This document shows positions 9,042-18,389 of a stretch of 64,000 nt of DNA, piece by piece. Both the position numbers and the translations under genes were made by a program. The stretch covers positions 2,046,001 to 2,110,000 of the forward strand of contig NZ_JAFW01000001.1 of assembly GCF_000526335.1 (NCBI RefSeq), written 5' to 3'. The notes under the pieces are model-generated. The model searched no databases. It saw only the letters and a program-made list of their open reading frames with translations, and was not told the origin of the DNA. The DNA is from Arthrobacter sp. 31Y (GTDB lineage Bacteria; Actinomycetota; Actinomycetes; Actinomycetales; Micrococcaceae). Positions within the stretch are counted from its first letter, which is position 1. The number at the start of each line of letters is the position of its first letter.

Positions 9042-9458
9042 ATGCTCCTCATTTCATGCCCCAACTGCGGGCCACGCGACGAAACCGAATTCCACTACGG
9101 CGGCCAAGCACACGTCGCCTACCCGGAGAGCCCGAATGACCTCACGGACCGTCAATGGGCTGAATACCTGTTCTACCGCGAGAACACCAAGGGAACCTTC
9201 GCCGAGCGCTGGGTCCACAGCACGGGCTGCCGCCAGTGGTTCAACATGCTCCGCGACACCGTGAGCTACGAGATCCACTCCATCTACGGGATGGGCCAGC
9301 CCCGACCGGACATCAAATCCCCCGGCCAAAGCAGCGAACCGGACCAGCCAGGCGAGTTCACCCAGGCCGGCGAGTTCGGTCAAGCCGGCGAACCAGGCCT
9401 CGCCCCCGGCGCCGCCTCACCCACGGCCACCACCCCCATCTCCTCGGAAGGAGTCTAG
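9042..9458 (+). CDS. soxD: Sarcosine oxidase delta subunit with low-complexity C-terminal tail
   Basis: 138 residues. Residues 1-92 form the zinc-binding delta subunit; the four expected zinc ligands Cys6, Cys9, His59 and Cys63 sit at exactly the positions known for heterotetrameric sarcosine oxidase. Family members are usually about 90-100 residues, so the last 45 residues are an addition. That tail is rich in Gly, Glu, Pro and Gln with short repeats ([16 protein letters not shown]) and is probably disordered. AGGACAGGAAAAG precedes the ATG. Delta packs against alpha and is needed for complex integrity. Confidence 0.95.
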   Translation: MLLISCPNCGPRDETEFHYGGQAHVAYPESPNDLTDRQWAEYLFYRENTKGTFAERWVHSTGCRQWFNMLRDTVSYEIHSIYGMGQPRPDIKSPGQSSEPDQPGEFTQAGEFGQAGEPGLAPGAASPTATTPISSEGV

Positions 9459-9460
9459 AA

Positions 9461-12406
9461 GTGACCAGCAAGAACGCACGCCTCGCCACCGGCGGACGCA
9501 TCGATCGCAGCATCTCTTGGCGCTTCACCGTGGACGGCCAGGAATTCACCGGCCACCCGGGTGACACCATCGCTTCGGCGCTGCTGGCCAATGGCCACAT
9601 CAACGCCGGCAACTCCCTCTACGAGGACCGCCCCCGCGGCATCATGGCAGCCGGTGTGGAAGAGTCCAACGCCCTGGTCAAGATCGCGCCCCGTTTCCGC
9701 GGACACGTTGCCGAGTCCATGCTTCCCGCCACGGCAGTTTCGTTGGTGGACGGCATGAACATTGAACTCCTGTCCGGCCTTGGCAAGCTTGATCCCAACG
9801 AGGACAAGGCTGAGTACGACAAGAAGTACGTCCACACGGATGTCCTGGTGGTCGGCGGCGGTATTGCCGGCCTTGCCGCGGCCCGTGAAGCTGTCCGCAC
9901 GGGTGCCCGCGTCATTCTCATCGATGACCAGCCCGAACTTGGTGGCTCCCTGCTCTCCGGTTCCACGGCCCCGGAACTGGCAGAAGAGATCGAAGGCAAG
10001 CCGGCCCTTGAATGGGTTGCTGACGTGGAGGCCGAGCTGGTTTCCGCTGCAGAATGCACGGTGCTGAACCGCACCACGGCATTCGGCTCCTACGACTCCA
10101 ACTACTTCATCGCAGCCCAGAACCGCACGGACCACTTGAGCGTTCCGGCAGCTTCGGGTGTTTCCCGCCAGCGCATTTGGCACATTCGTGCCAAGCAGGT
10201 TGTCCTGGCTCCGGGCGCCCACGAGCGTCCGCTGGTCTTCGAGAACAACGACCGCCCGGGCATCATGCTCGCCTCGGCAGCCCGCACCTACCTGAACCGT
10301 TACGCCGTGGCGGCCGGTTCACGCGTGGTCATCACCACCACCAACGATTCCGCTTACGCTCTTGCCGCGGATCTGAAGGCAGCAGGCGTGGCGGTTGCCG
10401 CCGTCGTCGATGCCCGTCCGCAGATCAGCGCGAAGGCCGCTGCCGCCGTCGAGTCCGGTATCCGGGTACTCGTTGGCAGCGCCGTTGCGGATACCTCCGC
10501 AGATGAGAATGGCCGCCTGAACGGCGTCACCGTCCGCAGTATTAACGACGACGGCGAACTCACCTCGGGCGTCGAACAGCTGGCTGCCGACCTCCTTGCA
10601 GTTTCCGGCGGTTGGAGCCCGGTGGTCCACCTCCACAGCCAGCGTCAAGGCAAGCTGCGTTGGGATGACGAGCTCGCTGCCTTCATCCCCACCAGGCCTG
10701 TCCGCGACCAGCAGGTTGTTGGCGCAGGCCGTGGCAGCTACGAACTCCAGGACTGCCTGGCAGAGGGCATCTCCGCCGGAGCGGCCGCATCCATCGCTGC
10801 CGGCTTCGAGTCCGCAACCACCCCGGTGGAGCTGCAGGAACCCGTGGCAAGCGCGCCGAGCCGCCAGCTCTGGCTGGTTCCCGGCCAGACCGGTGAGCCG
10901 GGCGAGTGGCACCACCACTTTGTGGACTTCCAGCGCGACCAGTCCGTGGCCGACGTCCTCCGCTCCACCGGAGCAGGCATGCGGTCCGTGGAGCACGTCA
11001 AGCGGTACACCTCCATCAGCACGGCCAACGATCAGGGCAAGACCTCCGGCGTCAACGCGATCGGCGTCATCGCCGCAGCGCTGAAGTTCGGCGGCGCTGA
11101 GAACATTCCGGGCGTCGGCGAGATCGGCACCACGGCTTACCGCGCACCGTTTACGCCTGTGGCCTTCGCAGCGTTGGCCGGCCGCCAGCGCGGCGAGCTG
11201 TTCGACCCCGCCCGGGTCACCTCCATCCACCCCTGGCACGTGGCCCAGGGCGCACTGTTCGAAGACGTCGGACAGTGGAAGCGTCCTTGGTACTACCCGC
11301 AGGGCAGTGAAGACATGGACGCGGCGGTCCTGCGTGAATGCGCCGCCGTCCGTGATTCCGTGGGCTTCATGGACGCCACCACGCTGGGCAAGATCGAGAT
11401 CCGCGGCAAGGATGCGGGCGAATTCCTGAACCGCGTGTACACCAACGCGTTCAAGAAGCTCGCCCCGGGATCCGCCCGCTACGGCGTCATGTGCACCTTG
11501 GACGGCATGATCTTCGACGACGGCGTGACCCTTCGCCTGGACGATGACCGCTACTTCATGACCACCACCACCGGCGGCGCAGCCAAGGTGCTGGACTGGC
11601 TGGAAGAGTGGCACCAGACGGAGTGGCCCGAACTCGACGTGGTCTGCACATCAGTGACCGAGCAGTGGAGCACCATTGCCGTCGTTGGCCCGAAGTCCCG
11701 CGCAGTGATCGCCAAGGTTGCTCCCCAGCTCGCCGAAAACGGTGGCCTGGAAGCAGAAAACTTCCCGTTCATGACCTTCCGCGAAACCACCTTGGCGTCC
11801 GGAGTGCAGGCCCGCGTTTGCCGCATCTCCTTCTCCGGTGAACTCGCTTACGAAATCAACATCCCGTCCTGGTACGGACTCAACACCTGGGAAGCAGTTG
11901 CTGCCGCAGGTGCCGAGTTCAACATCACCCCGTACGGCACCGAAACCATGCACGTGCTCCGCGCCGAAAAGGGCTACCCCATCGTGGGGCAGGACACCGA
12001 CGGCACCGTCACCCCGCAGGACGCCGGCATGGACTGGATTGTTTCCAAGGCCAAGGACTTCATCGGCAAGCGCTCCTACCTCCGTCAGGACGCCAGCCGC
12101 GAAGACCGGAAGCACTTGGTCAGCGTCCTTCCCGTGGACCACTCGCTGAGGTTGCCGGAAGGCACGCAGCTGGTGGAGAAGGGCATCCCAGTCAACCCGG
12201 CCAACGGACCCGTCCCCATGGAGGGCTTCGTGACCTCCAGCTACCACAGCGCCGCGTTGGGCCGCTCGTTCGCCCTGGCTCTCATTCAAAACGGCCGCAA
12301 CCGGATTGGCGAGACCCTGGTGGCCTCGCTGGGAGACCACTTGGTGGACGTGGTTGTTGGCGAAACCGTACTTTTCGATGCTGAAGGGACCCGCAAAGAT
12401 GGCTGA
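9461..12406 (+). CDS. soxA: Sarcosine oxidase alpha subunit
   Basis: 981 residues from the GTG at 9461, preceded by GGAAGGAG. It binds NAD+ and THF and couples the methyl group released from sarcosine to THF, giving 5,10-methylene-THF. Domains in order: a small N-terminal ferredoxin-like Fer2_4 fold ('[13 protein letters not shown]', about 10-110), an NAD(P)-binding oxidoreductase domain ('[18 protein letters not shown]', about 127-500), a linker, and GcvT-like folate-binding domains (about 600-970, with '[15 protein letters not shown]' and '[16 protein letters not shown]'). Length matches the family (about 965-1000). The soxG start lies within the last codons. Confidence 0.96.
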   Translation: MTSKNARLATGGRIDRSISWRFTVDGQEFTGHPGDTIASALLANGHINAGNSLYEDRPRGIMAAGVEESNALVKIAPRFRGHVAESMLPATAVSLVDGMNIELLSGLGKLDPNEDKAEYDKKYVHTDVLVVGGGIAGLAAAREAVRTGARVILIDDQPELGGSLLSGSTAPELAEEIEGKPALEWVADVEAELVSAAECTVLNRTTAFGSYDSNYFIAAQNRTDHLSVPAASGVSRQRIWHIRAKQVVLAPGAHERPLVFENNDRPGIMLASAARTYLNRYAVAAGSRVVITTTNDSAYALAADLKAAGVAVAAVVDARPQISAKAAAAVESGIRVLVGSAVADTSADENGRLNGVTVRSINDDGELTSGVEQLAADLLAVSGGWSPVVHLHSQRQGKLRWDDELAAFIPTRPVRDQQVVGAGRGSYELQDCLAEGISAGAAASIAAGFESATTPVELQEPVASAPSRQLWLVPGQTGEPGEWHHHFVDFQRDQSVADVLRSTGAGMRSVEHVKRYTSISTANDQGKTSGVNAIGVIAAALKFGGAENIPGVGEIGTTAYRAPFTPVAFAALAGRQRGELFDPARVTSIHPWHVAQGALFEDVGQWKRPWYYPQGSEDMDAAVLRECAAVRDSVGFMDATTLGKIEIRGKDAGEFLNRVYTNAFKKLAPGSARYGVMCTLDGMIFDDGVTLRLDDDRYFMTTTTGGAAKVLDWLEEWHQTEWPELDVVCTSVTEQWSTIAVVGPKSRAVIAKVAPQLAENGGLEAENFPFMTFRETTLASGVQARVCRISFSGELAYEINIPSWYGLNTWEAVAAAGAEFNITPYGTETMHVLRAEKGYPIVGQDTDGTVTPQDAGMDWIVSKAKDFIGKRSYLRQDASREDRKHLVSVLPVDHSLRLPEGTQLVEKGIPVNPANGPVPMEGFVTSSYHSAALGRSFALALIQNGRNRIGETLVASLGDHLVDVVVGETVLFDAEGTRKDG

Positions 12407-13043
12407 AACAGCAACACCAGCAGAAACCGCACACGTCGACCGCGTCCGGGGTGCCCGCCGCAGCCCGGCCGAGCACCTTGCTGACGCTTTCACCTCCGGC
12501 TCCGTGCCGGGCACGGTGACACTCACCGAAATCCCCTACCAGGCCATGGTGGGCGTTCGGGTTCACCCGGCGTCCGACGCCGGCAACCGGGTTGCGTCCG
12601 TCACCGGCGGCTTGCCTGCCGCTTGCGGTGAGGTGACAGGCGGGGGTGGAGTGAACACCCTCTGGCTTGGCCCCACCGAGTTCATGGTGGTTGCACCGGA
12701 AGAAGCCCACGATTCCCTGGGCGGCTCCTTGGTCAGCGATCTGACCACGGCGCTGGGCAACGACGCAGGGCAGGTGGTGGACCTGTCCGCCAACCGCACC
12801 ACGTTCGAGCTCTCCGGCAGCCACGCCCGCGCAGTCCTTGAGAAGACCTGCGCCTTGGACCTGCACCCGCGCGTTTTCAAGGCCGGGACTGCTGTCTCTA
12901 CTGAGCTCGCCCACATCCCCGTGATGCTGTGGAAGACCTCGGACGAGACCTACCGGATCTTTCCCCGGGCCTCGTTTGCCGACTTCCTGGGACGCTGGCT
13001 CATCGACGCCATGCGGGAGTATGCCTCCCCAGAGGTCCCCTGA
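12399..13043 (+). CDS. soxG: Sarcosine oxidase gamma subunit
   Basis: 214 residues from the ATG at 12399, which overlaps the end of soxA by eight bases; an in-frame ATG at 12306 lies wholly inside soxA and is not favoured. The gamma subunit is GcvT-like in fold and interacts with alpha. Recognisable segments are '[20 protein letters not shown]'-like residues 55-75, '[14 protein letters not shown]' and the C-terminal '[17 protein letters not shown]'. It is placed as the fourth sox gene, as in all soxBDAG operons. Its stop TGA shares one base with the sdaA ATG, suggesting translational coupling. Confidence 0.94.
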   Translation: MAETATPAETAHVDRVRGARRSPAEHLADAFTSGSVPGTVTLTEIPYQAMVGVRVHPASDAGNRVASVTGGLPAACGEVTGGGGVNTLWLGPTEFMVVAPEEAHDSLGGSLVSDLTTALGNDAGQVVDLSANRTTFELSGSHARAVLEKTCALDLHPRVFKAGTAVSTELAHIPVMLWKTSDETYRIFPRASFADFLGRWLIDAMREYASPEVP

Positions 13044-14434
13044 TGGCATTGAGTGTGCTTGATCTGTTTTCTGTTGGCATTGGGCCGTCGTCTTCACACA
13101 CGGTAGGCCCCATGCGCGCGGCAAAGCAGTTCACGGACGGTCTCGAATCGTCCGGCCAGCTTCCGGCCACGGTGCGCGTCCAGGCTGAGCTCTTCGGCTC
13201 ACTGGGCGCCACCGGCCGGGGCCACGGCTCAGATAAAGCCGTGGTGCTGGGGCTGCAAGGCCACTCTCCTGAAACCGTGAACACTCATACTGCCGATGAC
13301 CAGGTGGCCGCCGCGGCACTGGACGCGGAACTTCGCCTGGGCGGCAACCACCGGGTGGACTTCAACTGGGACGAGGACGTGGTCCTACACCGTCGTAAGT
13401 CGCTGCCTGCACACCCCAACGGCATGACGTTCCGCGCGTTGGACCACACGGGCGGCGTGCTCCGGGAACGCAGCTACTACTCCATCGGAGGCGGTTTTGT
13501 GGTGGACGGGGACGTCTCCGGCGCCGACAAAGTGGTAGCCGACGACACCGTTCTCCCCTACCCCTTCACTACTGCGGACGAACTCCTTGCCATCTGCCTC
13601 CGCGAGGGCAAGTCCATCTCGGACATCATGTTGGCCAACGAACTCGTCTGGCGTTCCGAGGAGGAACTGCGTGAGAAGTTGCTGGGCATCTGGGCTGTCA
13701 TGCAGGAATGCGTTGACAACGGCTGCTCTGCCGAGGGAATCCTGCCGGGAGGCCTGAAGGTCAGGCGACGGGCGCCGTCGTTGTTCAAGAAGCTTTCCGA
13801 GACCGACGCAGACCTTAACGGTGCAAGTTCAGCGGACCCGCTCCTCGCCATGGAATGGGTCAACCTCTTCGCCTTGGCCGTAAACGAGGAAAACGCTGCG
13901 GGCGGCAGGATCGTCACCGCCCCAACCAACGGTGCCGCCGGAATTGTCCCGGCAGTCCTGCACTATTACACCAAGTTTGTTCCGGGAGCCAACGACGACG
14001 GTGTCGTGCGGTTCCTGCTGGCGGCGGCCGCCGTCGGAATCCTGTTCAAAATCAACGCATCCATTTCGGGCGCCGAAGTGGGCTGCCAGGGTGAAGTGGG
14101 TTCCGCCTGCTCCATGGCTGCCGCCGGGCTCTGCGAAATCCTGGGTGGGACGCCGGAGCAAGTGGAAAATGCCGCCGAAGTGGGCATCGAACACAATTTG
14201 GGCCTCACCTGCGATCCCGTGGGCGGGCTGGTGCAGATCCCCTGCATCGAGCGCAACGCGATCGCCAGCGTCAAAGCCATCAACGCCGCCCGCCTTGCCC
14301 TGCACGGCGATGGCAGCCACAAAGTTTCCCTGGATAAAGCCATCAAAACCATGCGCGAAACAGGCGCAGACATGAAATCCAAGTACAAAGAGACCTCCCG
14401 TGGGGGCCTCGCCGTCAACGTAGTGGAGTGCTAG
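13043..14434 (+). CDS. sdaA: L-serine ammonia-lyase, iron-sulfur dependent, single chain
   Basis: 463 residues; the ATG shares one base with the soxG stop. It converts L-serine to pyruvate and ammonia using a [4Fe-4S] cluster. The N-terminal beta domain begins with the family hallmark [19 protein letters not shown]. The C-terminal alpha domain has the catalytic cluster cysteines in [18 protein letters not shown] and '[20 protein letters not shown]'. Length fits single-chain bacterial SdaA (about 455-460). In this operon it finishes the route from sarcosine to central metabolism by deaminating the serine made by GlyA. Only two bases separate it from purU. Confidence 0.95.
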   Translation: MALSVLDLFSVGIGPSSSHTVGPMRAAKQFTDGLESSGQLPATVRVQAELFGSLGATGRGHGSDKAVVLGLQGHSPETVNTHTADDQVAAAALDAELRLGGNHRVDFNWDEDVVLHRRKSLPAHPNGMTFRALDHTGGVLRERSYYSIGGGFVVDGDVSGADKVVADDTVLPYPFTTADELLAICLREGKSISDIMLANELVWRSEEELREKLLGIWAVMQECVDNGCSAEGILPGGLKVRRRAPSLFKKLSETDADLNGASSADPLLAMEWVNLFALAVNEENAAGGRIVTAPTNGAAGIVPAVLHYYTKFVPGANDDGVVRFLLAAAAVGILFKINASISGAEVGCQGEVGSACSMAAAGLCEILGGTPEQVENAAEVGIEHNLGLTCDPVGGLVQIPCIERNAIASVKAINAARLALHGDGSHKVSLDKAIKTMRETGADMKSKYKETSRGGLAVNVVEC

Positions 14435-14436
14435 CC

Positions 14437-15336
14437 ATGACTGCCATCCAAACCGAAACCACTGCCGTCTCCGCTGCTGAGACGACTGTGGAACACGTCC
14501 TCACCCTCGACTGCCCCGAAGGTCCCGGAATTGTGCACGCTGTGTCCGGATTCCTGTTGGACCACGGCTGCGACATCATCGACAACAAACAGTTCGGTGA
14601 TCGTGCCGAAGGCCACTTCTTCATGCGGGTGCACTTCGCGTCCGACGGCGATGAATCCACCGTTGATGCGTTGCGGGAGGCCTTCGCCCCCGTGGGTGAT
14701 AAATACAGCATGAACTGGCAACTGCAGCCCCAGGGCTACAAGCGCCGCGTGCTGATCATGGTCTCCAAGTTTGGGCATTGCCTCAATGACCTGCTGTTCC
14801 GCTCAAGAATCGGCGAGCTGCCCATCGACGTGGTGGGCGTGGTGTCCAACCACACCGACCACCAGGGATTGGCGGAATGGCACGGGATCCCGTTCTTCCA
14901 CGTCCCCGTCACCGCCGCCACCAAACCGGCCGCCGAGGGGCGTTTGTTGGAGATTATCGATGAGTTGGACGTGGAACTCATTGTGCTGGCCCGCTACATG
15001 CAGGTGCTCAGCGACGACCTGGCCCGCAAACTCGATGGCCGCGCGATCAACATCCATCACTCGTTCCTGCCGAGCTTCAAGGGTGCCAAGCCCTACCACC
15101 AGGCATACGCGCGCGGTGTGAAAACTGTAGGCGCCACAGCCCACTACGTGAACGGCGAATTGGACGAAGGTCCCATCATCGCCCAGCAGGTAGTGGAAGT
15201 GGACCACACGTTCGGGCCGGACGATCTCGTAGCCGCCGGCCGGGACACCGAATGCAAGGCCCTCAGCAACGCCGTTCGCTGGCACTGCGAGGGGCGGATC
15301 ATCCTGAATGGGAACAGGACGATCGTGTTGAAGTAG
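14437..15336 (+). CDS. purU: Formyltetrahydrofolate deformylase
   Basis: 299 residues from the ATG at 14437, preceded by GGAG. It hydrolyses 10-formyl-THF to formate and THF. An N-terminal ACT-like domain (about 18-95, 'LTLDCPEGPGIVHAVSGFL') is followed by a formyltransferase fold (about 105-295). Catalytic features are present: 'INIHHSFLPSFKGAKPYHQA', the conserved His in 'HYVNGELDEGPIIAQ' and its Asp. In sarcosine oxidase operons PurU regenerates free THF when demethylation produces more one-carbon units than GlyA can use, so it keeps sarcosine oxidation running. Last gene of the operon; a long palindrome follows its stop within 20 bases. Confidence 0.95.
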   Translation: MTAIQTETTAVSAAETTVEHVLTLDCPEGPGIVHAVSGFLLDHGCDIIDNKQFGDRAEGHFFMRVHFASDGDESTVDALREAFAPVGDKYSMNWQLQPQGYKRRVLIMVSKFGHCLNDLLFRSRIGELPIDVVGVVSNHTDHQGLAEWHGIPFFHVPVTAATKPAAEGRLLEIIDELDVELIVLARYMQVLSDDLARKLDGRAINIHHSFLPSFKGAKPYHQAYARGVKTVGATAHYVNGELDEGPIIAQQVVEVDHTFGPDDLVAAGRDTECKALSNAVRWHCEGRIILNGNRTIVLK

Positions 15337-15354
15337 GGCTCTGCAGACACTGAT

Positions 15355-15414
15355 TTCGATGGTTCCCTGCGCATACGCTGTTGCGAACGGCACTGTGCGC
15401 AGGGAACCATCGAA
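15355..15414. repeat. Long palindrome, family A (TTCGATGGTTCCCTGC), also likely terminator
   Basis: Perfect 19-bp arms (TTCGATGGTTCCCTGCGCA and its reverse complement at 15396-15414) around a 22-base centre. The arm sequence recurs in the elements at 47110 and 47951. It lies between the convergent ends of purU and the DUF456 gene, so it could end transcription from both sides, although no T tract follows. Confidence 0.8.
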
Positions 15415-15429
15415 TTGGCGCTTAAGGGC

Positions 15430-15933
15430 TTAGCCGTTGACGGCGTCGATCCACACTCCGATGATCCAGGTACTGGCGGCGGCACACGCGAGCCCGAACT
15501 CCACCAGGATGCCTATGCCGGTCGCTTTCAGCGCTGCACCGCTGGAGCGGACAGCCACCCGGAAGTCACGGGTCCGCTGGACTTCGCTGAGGAGAAGCCC
15601 GACGGCGAAGCCCACAAAGAGCCCCACCACCGGGATAACGAACATTCCCACGACGCCCAAGACCACGCCGATCAGCACCGACCTGTTGGGAATGCCGTGC
15701 TGCTTCAGCTTTCGCCCAGTGAGCACGGCACTGGCTGCCATGCCGGCTACGACGAACACCATGCCGACGGCGAAGATCACCCAACCGAGCGGACCGGCAC
15801 CTCCCCAGATAGCCCAGGCCAGGAGACTCGCGCCAATGAGGATGCTGCCCGGGAGCACGGGAATGATGGTCCCGGCGACACCTACCGCAATGGCCAGGCC
15901 GCACAGGATGGTCACGATAAGTTCGGCGTTCAT
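15430..15933 (-). CDS. DUF456-family membrane protein
   Basis: 167 residues from the ATG at 15933 (an in-frame start six codons upstream is less likely). Four to five membrane helices with Gly-rich cores: 'LIVTILCGLAIAVGVAG', 'LIGASLLAWAIWGG', 'GWVIFAVGMVFVVAG', 'SVLIGVVLGVVGMFVIP' and a C-terminal one. The pattern G-x-x-IPVLPGSILIGASLL near residue 20 and the central Gly-x-x-x-Gly-rich hairpin match DUF456, a family of unknown function. Single gene with palindromes on both sides (15355-15414 and 15952-16018). Confidence 0.8.
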   Translation of the reverse strand: MNAELIVTILCGLAIAVGVAGTIIPVLPGSILIGASLLAWAIWGGAGPLGWVIFAVGMVFVVAGMAASAVLTGRKLKQHGIPNRSVLIGVVLGVVGMFVIPVVGLFVGFAVGLLLSEVQRTRDFRVAVRSSGAALKATGIGILVEFGLACAAASTWIIGVWIDAVNG

Positions 15934-15951
15934 GACCCTCAGTCTAGGCAC

Positions 15952-16018
15952 AGCAACGCGGGGTCACTTACGGCCCCTTCGACGCACCATAAGGGTGCAT
16001 AAGTGACCCCGCGTTGCT
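15952..16018. repeat. Long palindrome with perfect 19-bp arms (AGCAACGCGGGGTCACTTA)
   Basis: Left arm 15952-15970 and right arm 16000-16018 are exact reverse complements around a 29-base centre that itself can pair (GCACC / GGGTGC). The arms do not resemble families A or B in the rest of the window apart from AGCAACG. It lies just upstream of the DUF456 start and 13 bases from the malic enzyme terminator. Confidence 0.75.
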
Positions 16019-16030
16019 TCAAAGCAAAGA

Positions 16031-16072
16031 ACGACGGCGACGCTCCCCAGCACGGGAGGCGTCGGCCGTCGT
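16031..16072 (-). terminator. Terminator hairpin downstream of malic enzyme
   Basis: GC-rich stem (ACGACGGCGACGCTCCC at 16031-16047 against GGGAGGCGTCGGCCGTCGT at 16054-16072, with one bulge), 36 bases downstream of the malic enzyme stop on the minus strand. In that direction it is followed by TCTTTGCTTTG. Confidence 0.65.
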
Positions 16073-16107
16073 CGGTCTAGCGGTAAGTAGCAGCTACCCG
16101 GTGATGA

Positions 16108-17298
16108 CTACTCTGTAACGGCGGCAGCGACTGCCGCGGTGACGGCCGGCGCCACTCGGGCGTCCAGCGGGCTCGGCACGATGTAGTCCGCGGAGAGGTC
16201 TTCTGCGGCCAGTTCAGCGATGGCGTTGGCAGCGGCGATCTTCATGGCGGGCGTGATGCGGCGGGCCTTGGCATCGAGTGCGCCGCGGAAGATGCCGGGG
16301 AAGGCCAGCACGTTGTTGATCTGGTTGGGGAAGTCGCTGCGGCCGGTGGCAACAACGGCTGCGTACTTCTGGGCTACCTCGGGCAGAACTTCCGGATCCG
16401 GGTTGGACAGGGCGAACACGATCGACTGATCGTTCATCAGCTTCAGGTGTTCTTCATCCAGCTTGGAAGAGGAGACACCCACAAAGACGTCGGCGCCGGT
16501 CAGTCCCTCGCCCGGACCACCGCTGATGCCGCGGGGGTTGGTGCGCTTGGCCATGCGGGCTTTGACGCTGCTGGGATCGGCCACGAGATCGGCACGGTCC
16601 GCGTTGACCACGCCCTTGGAGTCGAGCAGGATGACGTCCTTGATGCCAACAGCGAGAAGAATCTCGGCAATGGCGATGCCAGCGGCACCTGCGCCGGATA
16701 CAACAACCTTGAGGCCGGCGAGTTCGCGCTGGGTCACCTTGGCTGCGTTGGTCAGGGCGGCAAGAACCACTACGGCGGTGCCGTGCTGGTCGTCGTGCAT
16801 GACCGGGCAATCGAGGGCTTCAATGAGGCGCTCTTCGAGTTCGAAGCAGCGCGGAGCCGAAATGTCCTCGAGGTTTACGGCGCCAAAGCTTGGGCGGAGG
16901 CGAACCAGGGTCTCGATGATCTCGTCCACGTTGGTGGTGTTGAGGACCAGTGGGATGGAGTCGAGATCGCCGAAGGACTTGAAGAGGGCAGACTTGCCCT
17001 CCATGACGGGCAAGGAAGCGCTGGGGCCAATGTTGCCCAGACCCAGAACGGCGGTGCCATCGCTGACCACAACAACAAGGCGTTCAGCCCAGGTGTGGGT
17101 GCGGGCAAGTTCGGGGTTGGCGTGGATCGCACGGCTGACCTGGGCAACGCCCGGGGTGTAGGCGATGGAAAGGTCACGCTTGTTGTTGAGCGGAACGGTG
17201 CTGGAAATGGTCAGCTTGCCGCCTTCGTGGGCTGCGAAGATCTCTTCTTCGCTCAGTACCAAGGCTTCATTATCAGTTGCAATTGTCTCAATGGACAC
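16108..17298 (-). CDS. NAD(P)-dependent malic enzyme, short bacterial form
   Basis: 396 residues. Oxidative decarboxylation of malate to pyruvate and CO2 with NAD(P)+. The N-terminal malic domain contains the catalytic stretch 'LSIAYTPGVAQVSRAI' and the metal-site segment 'EDISAPRCFELEERL', followed by 'VMHDDQHGTAVVVLAALTNA'. The NAD-binding domain begins at 'LKVVVSGAGAAGIAIAEILL' (about 178-197). The length fits the small MaeB-like core without the phosphotransacetylase domain. Monocistronic, with its own terminator. The 279-base region upstream (17299-17577) must contain its promoter; I see no clear operator there. Confidence 0.92.
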   Translation of the reverse strand: MSIETIATDNEALVLSEEEIFAAHEGGKLTISSTVPLNNKRDLSIAYTPGVAQVSRAIHANPELARTHTWAERLVVVVSDGTAVLGLGNIGPSASLPVMEGKSALFKSFGDLDSIPLVLNTTNVDEIIETLVRLRPSFGAVNLEDISAPRCFELEERLIEALDCPVMHDDQHGTAVVVLAALTNAAKVTQRELAGLKVVVSGAGAAGIAIAEILLAVGIKDVILLDSKGVVNADRADLVADPSSVKARMAKRTNPRGISGGPGEGLTGADVFVGVSSSKLDEEHLKLMNDQSIVFALSNPDPEVLPEVAQKYAAVVATGRSDFPNQINNVLAFPGIFRGALDAKARRITPAMKIAAANAIAELAAEDLSADYIVPSPLDARVAPAVTAAVAAAVTE

Positions 17299-17577
17299 GT
17301 CTTTGTCTCCTCAGGCTAGCCGTGGACCCACGGCATGATTCGGGCAGGAACAGAACTGCTGGTGCGGACCAAGGGTGACTGGTCCGGCATTGCTTCTGCA
17401 GATAGGGGGCTGCTAGCCGCTTCGGTGTTTCCAGCCTAGGGAAGCGCCGAGGGTACAAGATTCAATACCAAGAGAGACGATTCGAGAGTAAAACGTTCAA
17501 CCAAGCCAAAGTGTGATCCGCGTCATGCCAAAAACCGTGTTCTGAGGGCTCTCCGGTCTAGACCAGCAAGTGGTTTG

Positions 17578-18186
17578 TTACTCCCCAGTGAGCAGTGTGC
17601 ACGCTCTCTTCAGATCCTTCTCCGCCTCAAACAAGGACAACCTGCGGCAGCGGACCGCCTGCACCAACCCGCTCACCAGGTGCAGGAGGATGCGGGCCTT
17701 GACGGTGTCCTTTCCCGTGTCCTTACTCAACGAACCCACTACCTCCTCGGACAGGGCGTCGATCTCACGCAGCAGCTGCGCTGTGTCATCGTCCTTGCCC
17801 GCAGGGCGGATGAGGCAGTGCTCCACACCCGGCTGCATGACCCGCAGGTGGAAAATCTCCATCATCAAACCCGCGAGGGCGTGGCCTTTACCTTCCCTCA
17901 GCCGGACGCCGTCGCGGAGTTCCCGCAGCTGTTGCCTGTAGACGGCGAGCATCAGGTGGGCTGTTGAGGGAAAGTAGCGGTAGAGCGTGCCGAGCGGGAT
18001 ATCGGCCCGGGCAGCGACGTCGGAAAGGCTCAAGGTATCGAACTGCCGCTGGGCAAATCCCTCCGCCGTTTTCAGGATGCGGGCATAGCGCAGCTGCTGC
18101 CGCGGTGTGGTGGGCGCGGCAGCCATACGGGGCAGCCCCGTGGTCAGGTCAAGGGAGTACGGTTCCAGTGAGTTTGATACGGGCAT
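17578..18186 (-). CDS. TetR-family transcriptional regulator
   Basis: 202 residues. The helix-turn-helix domain (about 30-80) has the TetR pattern 'ILKTAEGFAQRQFDTLSLSDV' then AARADIPLGTLYRYFPS. The C-terminal ligand domain (about 90-200) is not assignable. The start is uncertain: the ATG at 18186 has a weak Shine-Dalgarno, and an in-frame ATG at 18126 would remove 20 residues before the folded domain. It is divergent from the FG-GAP gene pair. Targets cannot be read from the sequence. Confidence 0.82.
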   Translation of the reverse strand: MPVSNSLEPYSLDLTTGLPRMAAAPTTPRQQLRYARILKTAEGFAQRQFDTLSLSDVAARADIPLGTLYRYFPSTAHLMLAVYRQQLRELRDGVRLREGKGHALAGLMMEIFHLRVMQPGVEHCLIRPAGKDDDTAQLLREIDALSEEVVGSLSKDTGKDTVKARILLHLVSGLVQAVRCRRLSLFEAEKDLKRACTLLTGE

Positions 18187-18389
18187 TTCCGGCGATCTCT
18201 TGGCAGGCTGACAAGGAAGCGGCCGGCGGGGTCAAAGACCGCGGCTGGCCGATCGCATCAATGATACGGGAGCAAAATGACCGTTTCCTGAGAGCTCACC
18301 TTGCGTCCACAAGCCATGCCTTTCCCGCCTATCCGCCCCTGCAGACATACACTTCATGCAGGTTTGGAAGCCACTCGGGAGGAATACGC

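Noticed and set aside
10319..11614. 431-codon minus-strand open frame inside soxA
   Set aside because: Antisense to a clear sarcosine oxidase alpha gene; no start signal or recognisable protein.
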